NCBI GenBank assembly: GCA_016858145.1
Contig: JAEHOE010000242.1
Coordinates: 1-64,000 of the forward strand
Reading direction: 5' to 3'
DNA: 64,000 nucleotides
DNA from: Edaphochlamys debaryana
Taxonomy: Eukaryota > Chlorophyta > Chlorophyceae > Chlamydomonadales
The notes under the pieces are model-generated. The model saw only the letters and a list, made by a program, of their open reading frames with translations. It had not been told where the DNA came from and did no database searches. Positions within the stretch are counted from its first letter, which is position 1. Each line of letters begins with the position of its first letter. Made by a program: the position numbers and the translations under genes. Below are positions 32,247-43,100 of the stretch, piece by piece.

Positions 32247-33244
32247 CTCATCGAGCGGCCTTCTGCGGGTTCACCGGCTGCCGTCGGTGGCGGCCTGATG
32301 CCTCGGCCGCTGCTCTGATTCTAGCCCCGTCCACACTCCGTGCACCATTTACAATTTCGACGGCATTGAGCGAGCGAGAGAGCGCAGGCGAATTATACAC
32401 CGCATTCATACCCCGAGCACAGGGCTATCCCTTGTGCAATGCGTTCAGGACCGACCCGACCTGAGGCTCGGTGCTTGCTTCTTTCCAGTGACGATACCGT
32501 ACCAGCAGTGGCCGATGGCCGGCTGAGCCCGCAGCAGTGGGATATTGTGCTCTTAGTCTTTGAGTTGGGGGTGTTTGCCACTCCATGCTTGTTCGTCCTT
32601 GCGTCGTTGAAGGAAGGCCCCCTGGACCTCCATAGCTTCCTTCATACCGTTGGCCCCTGCTGTAACACCGCATTCATACCTTGAACAACCGACTACGCCT
32701 TCTGTGAATGAATGCTCCGCGGCCGCTGGTGTCCACCTGGAGGCAGGATAGCGGTAAGTACCTCCTCTGTGCGTGAAGCCCCTCTGTCCCATATGGCAGC
32801 CCTCTCTTCCAGCCAGCACACGCACAGCAGTAAGCACTGCCACAGGCCTGAAGTGCCCCTTGTGCCCCCCGCCTGCATGCTGTCCGGACCAGCCCCGCCA
32901 CCTGCGTCCATACTTCTGTTTTGGGGCTGAGCCCCCGCCGTCAAGCTCGCCTAGCCCGCGATGCCACAAGCTTTACTTTCTTTATCCCTATCGCTTGTGA
33001 TTGAGAGCAGGGAAACGTAGGCATGGGCCATCGCCATGGCACCTTCGGCACATTTCACGACGGAAGCCGCACACCTATCCCTTTTTGCCCTGAGGCCCAC
33101 GGCGACTCTCTCGGCCAAGCAGTAAGTCTTGGGTTGCCCGTACCCTGCCGCATAACATTGCATGTGGAGACGCCTTGACCCTCTGGTGCCTTGTCTTACT
33201 TGTATCGAACCAACAGACGAGCGGCACCTACCTTACGTGTGCAT

Positions 33245-33510
33245 CAGCTGAGGAGTTCGAGAGGCAACGCTTATTAGGCAACTATTAGGCAACGCCAGTG
33301 CCGTGGCACGGGGAAGGGTCCCTTTCCCAGATGCCCTCCGGGGGCACCCCTGCCGACAGAGGGGACCCGAGGGGGCGCTGGAATGAGCAAGTAAGGGGGG
33401 GAGAGCGCGGAACCGCAGGTGCAATTGAGCTGAGGAGTTCAAGGGACAACGCAAGCTAGCTGAGGCAACGCTAGCTGAGGCAACGTGCGTGCCTGGCACG
33501 GGGCAGAGGG
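33245..33510 (+). repeat. Imperfect direct duplication next to the hAT element
   Basis: Two related stretches share GCTGAGGAGTTC, CAACGC and GGCACGGGG. The second copy also contains small internal repeats of GCTAGCTGAGGCAACG. The hAT-type element starts immediately after the second copy. Confidence 0.5.
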
Positions 33511-33518
33511 GGCTCCGA
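33511..33518 (+). repeat. 8-bp target duplication, left of hAT element
   Basis: GGCTCCGA, identical to 34832-34839. Confidence 0.9.
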
Positions 33519-34831
33519 CAGTGTTGCTATCTTCCCTGGAATTAGTCGGCTGATCCGGCGACTACCTGGCCCAGACCGGCCCTTTTAGTCGGCTGGCTGT
33601 GGCGACTAATCCGGCTCCACCGCCCTTAATAGTCGGCTGGGGGTGGGCCCGCGCCGCACTTTCCCTGGACCGATGGCACGTCCCCCCTTGTATCCTGCTG
33701 CGGGCACAGGACTTCACCGCAGAACACAGAACACACAGAACACAGAACACAGAACGCACAGATCATACCTGCGGCCCCGCCTCGGCGGGGCCGCAACCAG
33801 AAAATAGCACGCATCGAGGAGCGACCGCGGACTGACACCTCCTTCGGCCAGATGAGCTTCATTTTTGCTTGTTGGATGCTATGGACGGCTAGCGGAGAGA
33901 CTGCATGTAAGAGCGAGCTCTGGGACTCAAGCTTGAAGGCGGCGTACTATGTCTCCTCGCACGTCCGGTCGTGGTTGCACTACTACGCTCGTCTGAGCCA
34001 TAATGTGTCAGCTAAGTTGGCTGGTAGGCGGGCCTTGTGCCGCGTCAGGCCACGATCGGCAGCCCTCGTGCCGCCGCATAGAAGTCCCAACCATTCGCAC
34101 GCAGAGCTAGCATGTTGCGGCATCTGCGGGGCTGTCCGGACGAATGGCTTTGCGGAAAGGTGTGATGTTGTGTTCGATGTCATACATGCTGCGGGTGGTG
34201 CTTTGCTGGATGTCTTGGTGGCCCTCTGGTTGCCCGTGCGACGCTAGGGGCATTTTGGTGGCATGTTGTGACGCTGTGCCTGGTGGTGTGAGTCAGTGGT
34301 GGCCCTCGACGTGCCTGGACATGCCTTGGCCCTTCACAGAACACCGGCCCGCTTGCGGGCCTAGACCGCTTCCCAGACATTTGCGCTTGGTAGGCTGAGC
34401 GCCAGAAAAGAAGTTTTGAGGGGTCTCCCCTCGGCGACCCCCTCGTTGTGGTTCAACGACCAACAGTTGGCTGCAGCTGAGGGTGGTGCTGGTATGGAGG
34501 CCCATACCCGGTAGGTGGCGCTTTACGCTTAACCCCTCTCAGCTGGTGCTCGGTTCCTGCTGTAACCATCGCATCCTTCACCGTGCTTTACCTATGCCCT
34601 TGGTGCACAGCCCCCTTTGGCCCCCTCGCCCCTCCCATAACTGCGGTATCCATGAAGTTGGACGGCGGCTAATCTGCCCAGGCGGCGCCTTTTAGTCGGC
34701 TCCTAGTGGCGACTAATCCGTGTGTGGGCCAGATTTAGTCAGCTGGCACGGCGGCTAATTCAAAATTTCCTCAAGATTAGCCGGCGCCGGCCGACTGCCC
34801 AGCCGACTAACCGACTAAGATAGCAACACTG
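33519..34831. mobile_element. Non-autonomous hAT-type DNA transposon
   Basis: 1313 bp with 15-bp perfect terminal inverted repeats (CAGTGTTGCTATCTT at 33519-33533 and its complement at 34817-34831), flanked by the exact 8-bp duplication GGCTCCGA. An 8-bp duplication with short CAG-starting ends fits the hAT superfamily. Both subterminal zones carry several copies of AGTCGGCTGG and GGCGACTAAT, the kind of repeated motif hAT transposases bind. No transposase-like protein is encoded. A 132-codon plus-strand open frame at 33852-34247 has no recognisable motif. A small AGAACAC tandem run lies at about 33718-33762. Confidence 0.88.
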
Positions 34832-35242
34832 GGCTCCGAGGCCGACAGCTCGTGTCCCGTACGTCGCCCTTTTGCCGCGAGACAACAGAGCGCCAAAATT
34901 ACCAGCGTGGCCCCTGCCCCTACCTTGGCAAACGCGAGGCCTGGCCTGGAGTCGGAGTCGGATGGAGGCGATGACAACCGTCATGATCGAAGTCCCTGAT
35001 GAAATCGCTTGGCAACTCTTGGGTACGACGGTGCCAGTGCGCCACCATCAATGCGACTATTTGCAAGCATACAGGATGCGATATTTACAATAGGAACCAG
35101 CTCCGAGCCGAGGCTGAGAGAGGTTAAGCGTGTAGTGCCACCTACTGAGTATGGCCCTCCCATACCAGCACCACCCTAGCAACAGCCAACTGTTGGTCGT
35201 TGAACCACTGCTAGGGGGTCACCACCCTGGGGCTTGTCCCCG
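34422..35242. repeat. Pair of inverted repeats, about 160 bp each
   Basis: Plus-strand 34422-34576 (including GTGGTTCAACGACCAACAG) is about 80% similar to the complement of 35074-35242. The left arm is inside the hAT element and the right arm is outside it, so they are not the ends of one simple later insertion. They may be two copies of a dispersed repeat, one captured by the hAT element. Confidence 0.7.
34832..34839 (+). repeat. 8-bp target duplication, right of hAT element
   Basis: GGCTCCGA, identical to 33511-33518, directly after the terminal CACTG. Confidence 0.9.
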
Positions 35243-35278
35243 CCTGGCTATCCAGGCCATAGACCGGCTTTGGCCCTG

Positions 35279-35283
35279 TTACA
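35279..35283 (-). terminator. TGTAA signal of the interrupted minus-strand ORF
   Basis: On the minus strand TGTAA occurs 22 nt after the stop codon that the coiled-coil ORF would use once element B is removed. This fits an algal polyadenylation signal. Confidence 0.5.
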
Positions 35284-35305
35284 TGGGCACCCTACCGCAC
35301 CCCCG

Positions 35306-35332
35306 TCAGAACCCGTACTTCATCCAGCCCTC
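35306..35332 (-). pseudogene. 3' end of the coiled-coil ORF, cut off by element B
   Basis: Counting one copy of the 4-bp target duplication, the minus strand here continues the ORF at 57857-57050 for about seven codons to a TGA at 35308-35306. The frame matches exactly. This supports both the insertion model and the gene's integrity before insertion. Confidence 0.75.
35329..35332 (+). repeat. 4-bp target duplication, left of element B
   Basis: CCTC, identical to 57050-57053, immediately outside the terminal TGTCA (plus-strand reading). Confidence 0.85.
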
Positions 35333-35384
35333 TGTCACGCCCAGTTACGGGCTCGCACTGGTAGCCGCCACCTCCCGGTACACT
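35333..35384 (-). repeat. B2, outer 3' end of element B
   Basis: 52 bases. Minus-strand reading starts AGTGTACCGGGAGG and ends GGGCGTGACA. One mismatch to B1. Abuts the target duplication. Confidence 0.9.
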
Positions 35385-35989
35385 AAGGACTCGCTGCGCC
35401 GCGGGTACGCGCCCCCAAAGCTTTGCACCGTGTTGTTTCGGTGGCACTCGCGCCCCTGGAGCTCACCGTCGCTCTAGGTGACCATGTCAGTCAAGTCACC
35501 ATTAGCCAGAGGTCGTTTGCCGGCTGGTGGGTTCGCCTGCGCGCTAGCCTCTCAAGAGGCGGCTGATGGTGGTGATGCCAACCTAAGGACACATGGACGG
35601 GTCTTGCTGCCTATCCTTAGCAGTGCCTTGGGAAGGTGCCGTGGACGGCACCTCCCGACCCCAAGCAAGCGCGGCCGGCCTCCCGACTGCCGTGCAAGGC
35701 CGTGCCAAAACACACGCCTGCACCCCCCTCCGGCCCCTCTCCTCCAAGCCCTCCAGCCTCGCCTCCAGGCCCCAAACAGCGGCTGGCCTGACTACTCCTT
35801 CTGAGCCCTCGACCTGCCCAAGTCTAGCAGCACGCAACTGCCGAGCCCTTCACGACTCTCGCTCCCGCGCAACTCCTAAGGGATCCCGGTGGCAACCCGT
35901 TCACCCTCTGCACCGTACCCGCCTCAAGGCAACCGTCAACGGTCACCCATCTGCCCTCAAACCGAACGTGCCACTAAATACGCATGACA
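35385..35989 (-). repeat. A2, 3' long repeat of element B
   Basis: 605 bases, starting TGTCATGCGTATTTAG and ending GCAGCGAGTCCTT on the minus strand. Two substitutions relative to 56445-57049 (at 35672 and 35867). Joined to B1 through GC at 35990-35991. Confidence 0.92.
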
Positions 35990-35991
35990 GC

Positions 35992-36043
35992 TGTCACGCC
36001 CAGTTGCGGGCTCGCACTGGTAGCCGCCACCTCCCGGTACACT
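35992..36043 (-). repeat. B1, inner copy of the short segment of element B
   Basis: Same 52-base segment as 35333-35384, placed upstream of A2 on the minus strand and directly after a GTGTGGGGG purine-rich tract (36052-36044). Confidence 0.9.
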
Positions 36044-36052
36044 CCCCCACAC
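36044..36052 (-). promoter_or_regulatory. Purine-rich tract of element B
   Basis: Minus-strand GTGTGGGGG in front of B1, the position of a plus-strand primer. Matches the arrangement in element A. Confidence 0.5.
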
Positions 36053-38201
36053 AACCTCGCGAGGCAACGAAGCAGGTTGGCACACAGATGAGGTGGCGCA
36101 ACCCTCACAAACTGCCATCAGACGCACCGCACACGAACCAACTCTCAGACGCGACGGACCCCAGCCGACGCATAGACACGCCAGCTCTACATGAATGCCC
36201 TGCCCAACGCCTCGCCCGGCTCCCAAGCCCACAAGTCAACCACCAAGTCCCCTCAGCCTCCACAACCTGCAAGTCCAGTCATGTCCCAAAGCTTCTACAA
36301 CCCGCACGTCAATGTTGCCCTGCACCTCTCCACCTGTCACTCGCGAACGGCAGGGCGGCCCCCACTGCAGCCACGCCCTGGAAACTCCCGTCGCGGGCCA
36401 CCGACTCCCAGTTTGGGGGTCGTGCCTCCGGTCCAAACCGCCCCGCCTATGCGGCCGGATCCCAAACCCACTACGGCACTCGGTCGCGTGCCCCCGTAGT
36501 CCCCCAGGCTCGTCGCCTGCCTGCCCTTGTGACGCGGGTCAGGTCCCCCGGTGCCCAAACCCCCCACCCACGCGTCGTCGTAGTCCATGCCGAGCCCAAG
36601 CGCTGCAAGCGAGCAGAGCGGGGCTCGGCCTTGGCGGGGACCTTGGTCGCACTTCAGAGCCCGTAGGCCCCTCCTGCGGCGGTCCGGCCGTGAACCTACT
36701 AGCGACGCGGCCGACGTGGCCAGCGTGCAGTGGTTAGAGTTCCCTAACCCCGACAGCCTTAAGCGCACTCCAGGGCCGTAGCCCGTCCTGCGCAGCGATC
36801 GAGGCCCTCCAAACCCGCAGCAGGCCGCAAGGCGAGCCACGGGAGTGTCAGCGGGCGCCCGCAGTACCCTTAAGCGTGACACGGAACAGCAGTCCGGCGC
36901 GATGCAGGTAGCGGGGTTACCACATGCAAGCCAGGGATGACACCGAGGCGCAAACCAGGCGTGCCAGAGCCCCAACCCAGTGGGATATATTCACCTCCTC
37001 ATCTGGCCTACAGTCAGAGGCCTCACGCGGCATGACTAGCCAGGCATCAGAGACGCCCATGATCCGGCATGACAGACCGGCAAAGGCGCCCCCGCGCCCC
37101 TTGGCGCAAGCAGCGGCAGCCCCGGCCGAAGCCGGAACCACCACCACCCGCCCGGAGGCCCTTCTTCTCCCACCCCGATTGCAGTCTGCCGCGGCAGGTG
37201 CGCACGGGTTCTGGGGACTCCCCTCGGAGCAAGCCCCCTGCTTGATGGGCCTTAGCCCTGGCCGAGCGAGCCAACCGTTGCGACACTCGCACACGCAGCC
37301 GACCGGAGCCAGCCACGCCTCGAGGCCCTGGACCGGTCCCAAGCCCCCACACCCAACCCCGGCCGCCTCGGGCGGCTCAGGGCGAGTTGAAGAGACCCCC
37401 AAGCGGGCGGGTCCCTCCTGTTCGACGTGCGGCGACGGGCCGAAGCTGGGGCACTTGCACGTCATGGCCAGGGAGCCATTTACCACAGCCTGCGGGAGGC
37501 AGAACCTGCCGCAGGAGGGCACAGGGGAGACTCCCGGGGAAGCTCCAGGCCCCGTTCAGCACAGAGCAGCCCCACCCACACAGGCAGGCAGGACCACCCC
37601 AGCCCCAGCGAGACAGACCGGCAGCGGGTGCAAGCACACCGCCTGGGGCTAGCAAGAGCCCCGCACCCCCCCCCAGACGTCACCCGGCCGTAGGGGAGGC
37701 GCTCAACCCACCAGGGACAGGAGTCCAGCTCAGAGAAAGTTGGGCCAGACGCACGAGCTCTCCGCCCGCCAGCCCCGTCGTGCGCCTGAATGTAGCTGAA
37801 CTCCACCCGTCCTGGTGGACTGCTTGTAGCCGGCGGACCGGGACGGCCCAGCTGCGCCGCAGCGGCCGCCCCAGCCGGCGGGCCACGACTGTCGCCCTCT
37901 CCGGCAACGCCGCGCAGCACCCCGGGCGCAGCGCACGTGCAGGCCCGAACCGGCCCACCTCGTACGCCGCGGTTACCCCGGGGTGCGGCTGCGACGAGGG
38001 ATGCACCATGCTGGCGGCGCGAACCCACCAGCCCAACCAGCAGCTCCCAACCCCGGCTCTCGGGCCGCCAGGGCGCGGCAACTATCCGCGTCACCCGAGG
38101 GGAAGGGAGCCGCCGGAAGCGTCCCAGCAGGCCGCGCCAGCCCTAAAGCCGAACATGCAACCGGATACGTACGCCATTTGTTGTTGTCTGAGATGCAGCC
38201 C
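36053..38201 (-). other. Element B 3' untranslated region
   Basis: About 2.1 kb between the integrase/PHD stop codon and the purine tract. Open frames of 60-300 codons exist on both strands, all Pro/Ala/Arg-rich and without motifs. I do not support any as a gene, though an antisense ORF cannot be excluded. Confidence 0.5.
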
Positions 38202-40140
38202 TTACAGCCGCTTCCAGCGCTTGACTTGCGCCAACGACGCCTCGTCCACCCCGCCGTCCTCCCAGCGGACGTAGAAGTAGCGGGGCCGCGCAAGGGCGCC
38301 CCGGAACTCCAGCTGCCCGTCGCGGGGCCGGGCAGCCCGGCCCTCGCTTTGCGTGGGCTCCCGCCGGACCCAGGCCCCGTCCCACGTGGCAGCCTCGGCG
38401 TCACGTGCCCGAGTAGCCGGCCGCGGGAACATGAGGGTGCCCAGATCTTGGCGGAGCCGGCGCTCTTCCTCACGGACCTTCTGGGCCGCAGAAGGCGCTC
38501 GGCCCGCCCGCGGAGGCGGCGGGACCTGACGTCCGGGCGTCGGCGGCGTCGGCGCCGCCGCTGCCGTCGCCCCCGCCGCGGGCCTGCCTCGTCGAGGGCT
38601 GGTGCGCCTACCCCCCGGCTGCGAGACCCCGCCGCCAGTCTTCGGCTCCGCCACATGCGCCTGCGCCTTGGGCGCCGCGGTGGCGCTCTTGGGCACTGCC
38701 GCACCGGCCCTCGCAGCCCCATCCCTGCGTGCCGCCGGCCCGTCGGGGACCACCGCCACGGGAAGCTGCAGCAGCGGCGGCGGCATGGGTCGCGGCGGCG
38801 GTGCCGCAGCACCCCTGGGCGGCGGCGCCGCAGCCCGCACCGCAGGTGGGATCTCCGCCGCCTGACAGTGCGGGCACAGCCAGAGGCCTGTCGGGACGGC
38901 CCGCAGCCCGAGGCAGGCCAGGTGCCAGCCCGTGTTGCAGCCGTCGCAGAGCAGCATGCTGCCCTCGCGCTGCGGGGATCTGCACAGCTCACAGGGCAGG
39001 GCCTTGGCCGGGCGGAAGAGGCTGGTGTCGATGATCGGGTCCACCGGCAGATGGCACGGCAGCAGCTCCTCAACGTGGCGGCGGGTGCACGTGTTGTCGC
39101 GCCCCACCAGCACGGCCACGCCTAGGGGCCCCACCGAGAGCACCCGCAGGACTGCCTCATACTGCCCGAACTGGAGCGTGTTGGCCACCGACTCACGCTT
39201 GATGCGCACGTAGTCACCTGGGCGGAAGGTGGTGGGCTTGGCCACGACGTTGCCCTTGCGCACGGCTGCGTACCGCAGGGTGTCACGGTGCTGTGCGATG
39301 AGCAGGTTGCTGGCGGCCTCTGGGGCCGCCTGCCGCACGAAGGCAGCCCGCCGAAGCACCGCCTCGGCCGCTGCCGCGGGGGTGACGCCCTCCGAGAGCA
39401 GATCCAGCGGCGCCGACATGGGCTCACGCACAGACGCTGGGATCACGGGGGCGATGCCGCCATACAGCAGCTCGTACGGAGAGAAGCGTGTGGAGGCCTG
39501 CGGCGAGCAGCGATAGCCGAGCAGGAGCTCAGGCACCGCCAGCTCCCACGCCGCGGGGTCCTCAGACTCGTAGCAGGTCTTGCGAAGCGCCTCCTTGAGC
39601 ACTTGCACGATCCGCTCCGCCGCACCGTCAGCTTGCGGGTGGTTGGGCGAGGTGTAGCGGTGGTCGATGAGGCAGCGCTGCAGCAAGTCAGCCACCTTGG
39701 CCTCCCACTCGGTGCCGTTGTCGGTCAGCAGCTCAGCTGGCGCCCCATAGCGCGCCACGATGTCGGCGATGGCACGGTAGGTGCAGACGGCGGACTTGGC
39801 CATGATGGGGATGAGCTCGACCCACTTGGAGAAATGCTTGATCGCCACCAGCACATACGTGCAGCCGCTGATGCGCGAGGAGACCAGTGGCCCCGCCAGG
39901 TCAACACCCCAGCGGTAGAAGAGACCACGGATGGGGAGCGGGTGCAGGTCAGTGGGGCGCCGAGCGCCCTCCACGCGCGACAGGCTGCACGCCACGCAGC
40001 TGCGGAGAACCTGCACCACGTGCTGGGCCATCCCGTACCACCAGTAGCCCACGCGCACCAACGCCAGGGTGCGGCGCACGCCCAAGTGCCCCAGGCGCCG
40101 ATGGAAGCCCAGGATGAGCTCAGGCCGCTCCCAGGGAGGG
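38202..40140 (-). CDS. Element B integrase with PHD finger and chromo-like tail
   Basis: The 3' part of pol, in a different frame from the RT segment. The frame joins upstream at a C-run near 40136-40145, either a ribosomal frameshift or an indel. It begins LPPPWERPELILGFHRRLGH. The integrase zinc domain has H-H-C-C (FHRRLGH...CVAC). The DDE core shows YRWGVDLAGP, LLTDNGTEW and HPQADGAAERI, with 34 residues between the second Asp and Glu. A PHD finger follows at about 39000-38860 (CELC, CDGC, GWHLAC, CPHC). PHD fingers usually bind histone H3 tails, so a role in target choice is likely. The C-terminal piece YFYVRWEDGGVDEASLAQV looks chromo- or Tudor-like but is weak. Stop at 38202. Confidence 0.85.
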
Positions 40141-43100
40141 GGCAGACCCGGAGCCCGCCGTCAGCTAGGCGCCGCATGAGCTGTGTGCCATCCCAGCGGT
40201 ACAACGACGCCCGCCTGGCTAGCCTGCGGCTGAGCCGGAGGCCTGCCAGCGGCTGCTTGAGGGCCCGCAGCAGCTCCGCGTCCAGCCAGACATCCCTTGG
40301 GGAGCCGGCTTCCTCCAGCGCGCCATCCTCCTCCCGCTCCGCGGCCTCCGGCAGCTCCAGCGCCTGCTGCAGCGCCTGCGCTGTGGGCACCCCTCCTCGG
40401 AGCAGGTCCTGGGCAACCTCCGTGAGCTGCGCGTCCTCCTCCAGGCGGTCAAGCACGTACTCCTCCTCGCCCGCCAGGAAGAAGGCCGCCATGAGCGTGG
40501 GCCGTCGAGTCGGCACCGTTGGCGCAAGCTGTAGGGCCGCAAGCTGTGCGACGTGGCCTGCCTCCCCCCCCAGCGCTGCGGCCGATGGTGCCGCTACCGG
40601 CTGAGGGACGCTGACGTCATGCGGCGAATGGTAGGCACGCCTGAGGACCGATGCTGCGGCGAGGAGGTGCGTCAGAAACACCGAGCTGGGGGCCGTGGGC
40701 ATGTCAGCCACCGCCCCCGCCGGCGCGAGCTCCACCCAAGCCGGATGCAAGTCCAGGACGGCGACCCAGTCCGCTAGCGTTGGGCCCAGCACCCGATCGC
40801 CGGGAACCGAGCGTAGTGCCTGCTCGTAGGCTGCCATCTCGGGAGGCAGGGCGCCCAGGCGCTGGCCCAGGACGTGCAGAGCGTAGTGCGGCTGGGGCAC
40901 CGGCTCGAGGGCAATCATCGGCCGGCGGTCCGGAGGAAGCAGGCGCTCCAGGCGCCGGTCCTCCGCCGGCCGAAGATGTGACAACAGGGTCCGCAGGTGC
41001 TCCAGGGTCGCAAGATTGGAGTAGGCCGCGACCATGCGGTTTTGCCCCAGCCCCGCCCGTGCCGCGTCAAGGACCACCGGCGGCCCCAGCGGAAAGCCCA
41101 GGCGGTCCTGCTCGTCCACCGTGGTCCTGGGCCCCAGGAGCAGGTACGCAGGGGCCGGCTGCTTGCGACGGCGCGCCTGCAGCTGCAGCCGGCCAACCGC
41201 CTCCAGCACGTCAGCGCTGCCCCACTGGCTGGCCCCTCCGAAGCTTCCCACCACCAGCCACTGCAGCCCATCCTTGAGCGGCAGCATGGAGAGCTGGCTG
41301 AAGGAGGCGCTCGGCGCCCGCAACTCCGTGTCCACGACCCGCGTGAGCCGCAGCAGCTCGGGGTGCGCCCGGGAGAGCCGCCTGAGGAGGGCGTACTCAG
41401 CTTGCCGCCAAGGGGTCCGGGACTCCAGGCTGGCGTAGCAGTGGACCGGGAGGCCCATGCGCAGGCAGGCCCATAGCCCAGCGCCCATCGAGCCCGGGAG
41501 CTCCAGGAGGGCCAGGCCTCCCGTCTCAGCCGCACCGAAGAGGGCATGCTGCACCAGGCTCGTGCCGAGCCCCCGCGGGGTCTGGGCGTCCGACTCCAGG
41601 CGCAGCGCCAGCCGGGGCGCGGGCGTCACGCCTCGCAGCTGCGCGCTGAGGGCCTGGACCAGAGCAGCGATCCGGGGCACGGCCGGGTCCAGCCCGACGG
41701 GCCAAGCATCCCTGGGGTCACTTGCCCTGCCCTGCTCACCGTCCAGGAGGCCCTCGGCAGAGGCCACGCAGGCAACCGGGGCCCCTTGCTGCGCCTCATG
41801 GAGGGCGGCGGCTGCCGCCCGGGAGCGCCAGAGCCCAGGGATGTGCCGCACCTCCTCTGCCGCCGCCAAGGCCGAATCTGGAGCAGCCACCAGCAGTACG
41901 GAGAGGATGCCAGGCGCCGGCAGCACCTGCCCGCCCCCTGTGGCGGGCTGTATGGGGCCCGTGTGAGGGCCGTGGCCCGCCGCCACGGCCACTGCCCGGC
42001 CCTGCACCTCCGGCTGAGCGCCCGGCCCCACGGCCTGCGGAGACACCGCGGGCGCTGGGTGAGGCCCCATGGCCCCTGGAGGCGGGGGCCCGCGAGCCCA
42101 GGGCGGCCAGGAGCGCCCCGGGTAGGCCACGCGCGAGGGTGGCGGCGGCACGGGATCGGACTCGCAGTCGAGCCTGGCACCGCTTCCGTCGTGAGAGCAC
42201 GGGATAGGCGAGCGGCTGAGCGCGTCGGCGTTCTGGTTCTGCAGGCCCGGCCGGTGCACCACGTCGAAGGAGAACGGCATGAGGATGAGGGCCCAGCGAG
42301 CCGCTTGGCCCGTCAGGTCCTTAGAGCTCATCAGCCACTCCAGCGGGCCGTGATCGGTGACCAGGGTGAAGTGGCGGCCATGCAGGTAGTACCGCAAGGT
42401 CTGGCAGGCCCAGACCACCGCCAGCAGCTCCCCCCGGTACGACCCGTACCTTGCCTCGTGGACGTTGCATGTGCGGCTGACGCAGGCCACCATGTACTCG
42501 CAGGCGGCGTCATCCAGCTGCCCCAGCACGCCACTGAGCCCAAACTCGCTGTAGTCCGTGTGCAGGATCAGCGCCCGCTCCGGGTCCATAGGCCGGAGCA
42601 CCTTGCCGCCCTCAGCGAACTCGCGCTTGATGGCGTCAAAGGCTGCCTGCTGCTCCGGGCCCCACGGGTTGCGAGCCCAGTCGGTGGCCTTGGTGGTGAG
42701 CTTGGTGATGGAGGCCATCTTGGTGGAGTAGTGGTCGACGTAGCTGCGGTAGTAGCCGAAGTAGCCGAGGTTGCGCTGGCAGCCCTGCAGCGACGTGGGT
42801 GGCTGGAGAGCAAGCATGGCGGCGACCTTGGCTTGTTGGGGCGTGATGCCGCCGGGGCCGACCATGTGGCCCAGGAACTCGATGGCGTCGGTGCACAGGA
42901 CGGTCTTCTCCGGGTGCAGCTTGATGCCAATGCGTACCAGCATGGCGAAGAGGCGCCGCAGCACGTCCAGCAGCTCCTCAAACGTCTCGGCCCACACTCC
43001 CACGTCGTCCACATAGGCCGCAGCGTTGTCCGCCAGCCCTGCCTCCGCCAGGTGATAGTCCATCACGCGCTGGAACTCAGACGTAGCCGTCTTGAGGCCG

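Larger units (their letters stand above)
31862..33510. other. 3' flank of the protease gene; no gene recognised
   Basis: Contains the probable 3' UTR and about 1.2 kb of intergenic sequence. The short open frames have no recognisable motifs. An imperfect repeat with GCTGAGGAGTTC and CAACGC occurs at 33245-33325 and 33428-33510. Confidence 0.5.

Noticed and set aside
35593..36666. 357-codon plus-strand frame
   Set aside because: It starts inside terminal repeat A2, crosses B1 and the purine tract, is low-complexity and antisense to element B.
36917..38274. Overlapping 200-295-codon frames on both strands in element B's 3' region
   Set aside because: All are Pro/Ala/Arg-rich, typical of GC-rich noncoding DNA, with no motif and no preference for one frame.
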